NCBI GenBank assembly: GCA_021160185.1
Contig: JAGHDA010000327.1
Location: forward strand, 1-8,203
Reading direction: 5' to 3'
Source of the DNA: Verrucomicrobiota bacterium
GTDB lineage: Bacteria; Verrucomicrobiota; Verrucomicrobiia; Limisphaerales; CAZBKV01
Length of the DNA stretch: 8,203 bases
Shown: piece by piece, positions 7,592-8,203 of the stretch
How the letters are laid out: every line of letters starts with the position of its first letter
How positions within the stretch are numbered: position 1 is the first letter of the stretch
Translations under genes and position numbers: made by a program
Notes under the pieces: model-generated
What the model was told of the DNA's origin: nothing
Seen by the model: the letters and a program-made list of their open reading frames with translations, nothing else
The model's database searches: none

Positions 7592-7620
7592 TTGACGCTA
7601 TTTAGCGCATGGGCTAAAAG
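7592..7620 (+). promoter_or_regulatory. Candidate sigma-70 promoter of arsR
   Basis: TTGACG (7592-7597, 5 of 6 matches) is separated by an ideal 17 nt from TAAAAG (7615-7620, 4 of 6 matches). Initiation would fall near 7627, only about 5 nt before the ATG at 7632, so the message would be nearly leaderless. The spacer and part of the -10 are occupied by the dyad at 7601-7618. Confidence 0.5.
7601..7618. promoter_or_regulatory. Probable ArsR operator (18-bp dyad)
   Basis: TTTAGCGCATGGGCTAAA is palindromic at 16 of 18 positions: the arms TTTAGC and GCTAAA are perfect, and only the seventh base and its partner, the twelfth, break symmetry. It fills the -35/-10 spacer and overlaps the -10, the classic place for a repressor that is released by its metal(loid) ligand. 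ArsR-family proteins commonly bind such dyads in their own promoters; binding here is inferred. Confidence 0.55.
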
Positions 7621-7631
7621 TGCTCTTGCGC

Positions 7632-7958
7632 ATGAACATCAAGCGCCTTCAGGCGTATCGCCCGCAGGCCAAGGTTTTCAAAGCTCTCGGCCACCCCGCG
7701 CGCCTGCTCATCCTCAACGAGCTGGGCGAGGGGGAGCGCTGTGTGTGCGATCTGACCGAGCTTGTGGGCGCGCGGATGGCGACCGTTTCCCGGCACCTGT
7801 CCGTCCTCCGCGAAGCGGGGCTGGTGGAAGATGAGAAACGGGGCGCTCAGGTGTTCTACCGTTTGAGCAACCGCTGCGTGCTCAACTTCTTCAAGTGCCT
7901 TCAGCAGTTGGAGTCCGCTCGGGCGAGGGAGCAGGAGGAGGGGCTGAATCCGGGGTGA
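7632..7958 (+). CDS. ArsR/SmtB-family metal(loid)-responsive transcriptional repressor
   Basis: A 108-aa winged helix-turn-helix repressor of the usual small ArsR size. FKALGHPARLLILNELGEGE (16-35) is the typical opening helix region. GERCVCDLTEL (34-44) carries the CxC pair C37 and C39, followed by D40, of the alpha-3 metal-binding site. ATVSRHLSVLREAGLVEDEKRG (50-71) is the recognition helix and start of the wing. C82 and C89 lie in the C-terminal helices. Family members with this motif sense As(III), Sb(III) or soft metals such as Cd/Pb/Zn; which applies here is not certain, and the third Cys found after CVCDL in classical plasmid ArsR is absent (Thr). ATG 7632 is chosen over an in-frame GTG at 7620, because the candidate promoter's -10 covers that GTG. 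No clear ribosome site is seen. It lies upstream of a permease-like gene that it probably controls. Confidence 0.9.
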   Translation: MNIKRLQAYRPQAKVFKALGHPARLLILNELGEGERCVCDLTELVGARMATVSRHLSVLREAGLVEDEKRGAQVFYRLSNRCVLNFFKCLQQLESARAREQEEGLNPG

Positions 7959-7978
7959 GAGAGGCGGGACAAAGGTTT

Positions 7979-8003
7979 TTTAGCATCCGAGATGTTGGCT
8001 AAG
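7979..8003. promoter_or_regulatory. Second TTTAGC...GCTAAG site between arsR and the permease gene
   Basis: TTTAGC (7979-7984) and GCTAAG (7998-8003) repeat the arms of the proposed arsR operator, with 5 bp (TTAGC/GCTAA) complementary, but are separated by 13 nt instead of 6. It could be a second ArsR site for the permease gene. The different spacing makes this weaker than the first. Confidence 0.3.
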
Positions 8004-8024
8004 TGGCAAAGTAGCTTAATAACG

Positions 8025-8032
8025 GAATATTC
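8025..8032. promoter_or_regulatory. AT-rich palindrome GAATATTC upstream of the permease gene
   Basis: A perfect 8-bp palindrome in the only AT-rich part of the arsR-permease gap, 36 nt before the permease ATG. It may mark a promoter or operator; TATTCT (8028-8033) is a weak -10-like hexamer without a good -35. Short enough to be chance. Confidence 0.2.
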
Positions 8033-8060
8033 TGCCTTCGAAGACGCGCCTCCGTCCTTC

Positions 8061-8065
8061 AGGGA
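8061..8065 (+). promoter_or_regulatory. Ribosome binding site of the permease gene
   Basis: AGGGA ends 3 nt before the ATG at 8069. The spacing is somewhat tight, but it is the clearest Shine-Dalgarno-like sequence in the window and supports this start. Confidence 0.5.
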
Positions 8066-8068
8066 ACT

Positions 8069-8203
8069 ATGAACCGCAAACGCGAACTCCAAACTTTCTT
8101 CATCCTTCTCGCCGGGTTTCTTGCCTGCTTCTACCTGCCGGTCGAGAACCCTCGATTCCAGCAAGCCCTCGGCGAATCGCTCCGCCTGGTCCGCTGGTAC
8201 GCC
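8069..8203 (+). CDS. Permease N-terminus (YraQ/ArsP-like), cut by window edge
   Basis: An open frame of 45 codons from ATG 8069 runs off the window without a stop. The protein starts with basic MNRKRE, then a transmembrane segment at about 8-24 (QTFFILLAGFLACFYLP), then a segment NPRFQQALGESLRLVRWYA. This resembles the start of the permeases of the YraQ/ArsP (DUF318) kind that often follow an ArsR regulator and act in efflux of arsenicals or other toxic species; their next segment is normally a second membrane helix, which would lie outside the window. The family call rests on N-terminal resemblance and on the upstream arsR, not on conserved catalytic residues. Other membrane proteins are possible. 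Confidence 0.6.
   Translation, partial: MNRKRELQTFFILLAGFLACFYLPVENPRFQQALGESLRLVRWYA

Noticed and set aside
7278..7595. Plus-strand frame of 105 codons from a TTG, between the hydrolase and arsR
   Set aside because: No ribosome site, no recognisable motif, low-complexity composition, and it runs into the arsR -35. Inverted repeats explain the stretch better. It cannot be excluded without homologues.
7901..8164. Minus-strand frame of 87 codons over the arsR end and permease start
   Set aside because: It is antisense to both the arsR C-terminus and the permease signal-like N-terminus, with no motif of its own.
7592..8203. CRISPR array, toxin-antitoxin pair, tRNA or insertion sequence in the right half
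   Set aside because: No regularly spaced direct repeats, no transposase, no tRNA-like cloverleaf and no toxin-like partner gene were seen.

Overview
This is a GC-rich bacterial chromosomal window with two unrelated halves. Nothing in it fixes the taxonomy. The style of the secreted hydrolase and the ArsR-permease pair would suit an uncultivated PVC-group bacterium (Verrucomicrobiota/Planctomycetota) or a neighbouring phylum, but that is an impression, not a result. Most starts here have weak or no Shine-Dalgarno sequence.

Positions 63-6248, minus strand: a complete two-gene glutamate synthase operon, gltB then gltD, separated by 47 nt. GltB (1551 aa) carries the class-II glutaminase, central, FMN/3Fe-4S and GXGXG domains. 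GltD (493 aa) carries the cysteine-rich Fe-S segments plus the FAD and NADPH sites. Together they form the enzyme that turns 2-oxoglutarate and glutamine into two glutamates, the second half of the GS-GOGAT ammonium assimilation route. All key residues that I checked are present. A plausible promoter and an overlapping GGCAA-N3-TTGCC dyad lie just upstream of gltB.

Positions 6521-7267, plus strand, divergent from gltB: an exported alpha/beta-hydrolase with an apparently complete Ser-Asp-His triad and unknown substrate.

Positions 7268-7591 contain no convincing gene but several inverted repeats, including a perfect 13-bp hairpin and an 18-bp interrupted long-range stem closing around a 7-bp hairpin. 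This is the least explained part of the window and could be a structured RNA or a repeat-derived element.

Positions 7592-8203, plus strand: an ArsR/SmtB-family metalloregulator with a CVCD metal-binding motif, followed after 110 nt by the start of a membrane protein. That start resembles the YraQ/ArsP-type permeases often found beside ArsR regulators; the gene is cut by the window edge. A near-perfect 18-bp dyad lies exactly between the candidate -35 and -10 of arsR, which is the arrangement expected for autorepression. The same TTTAGC/GCTAA half-sites recur between arsR and the permease gene. The most testable proposal is therefore a small metal(loid)-responsive efflux unit with recognisable operators. 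I did not find clear evidence for an entirely new type of system.
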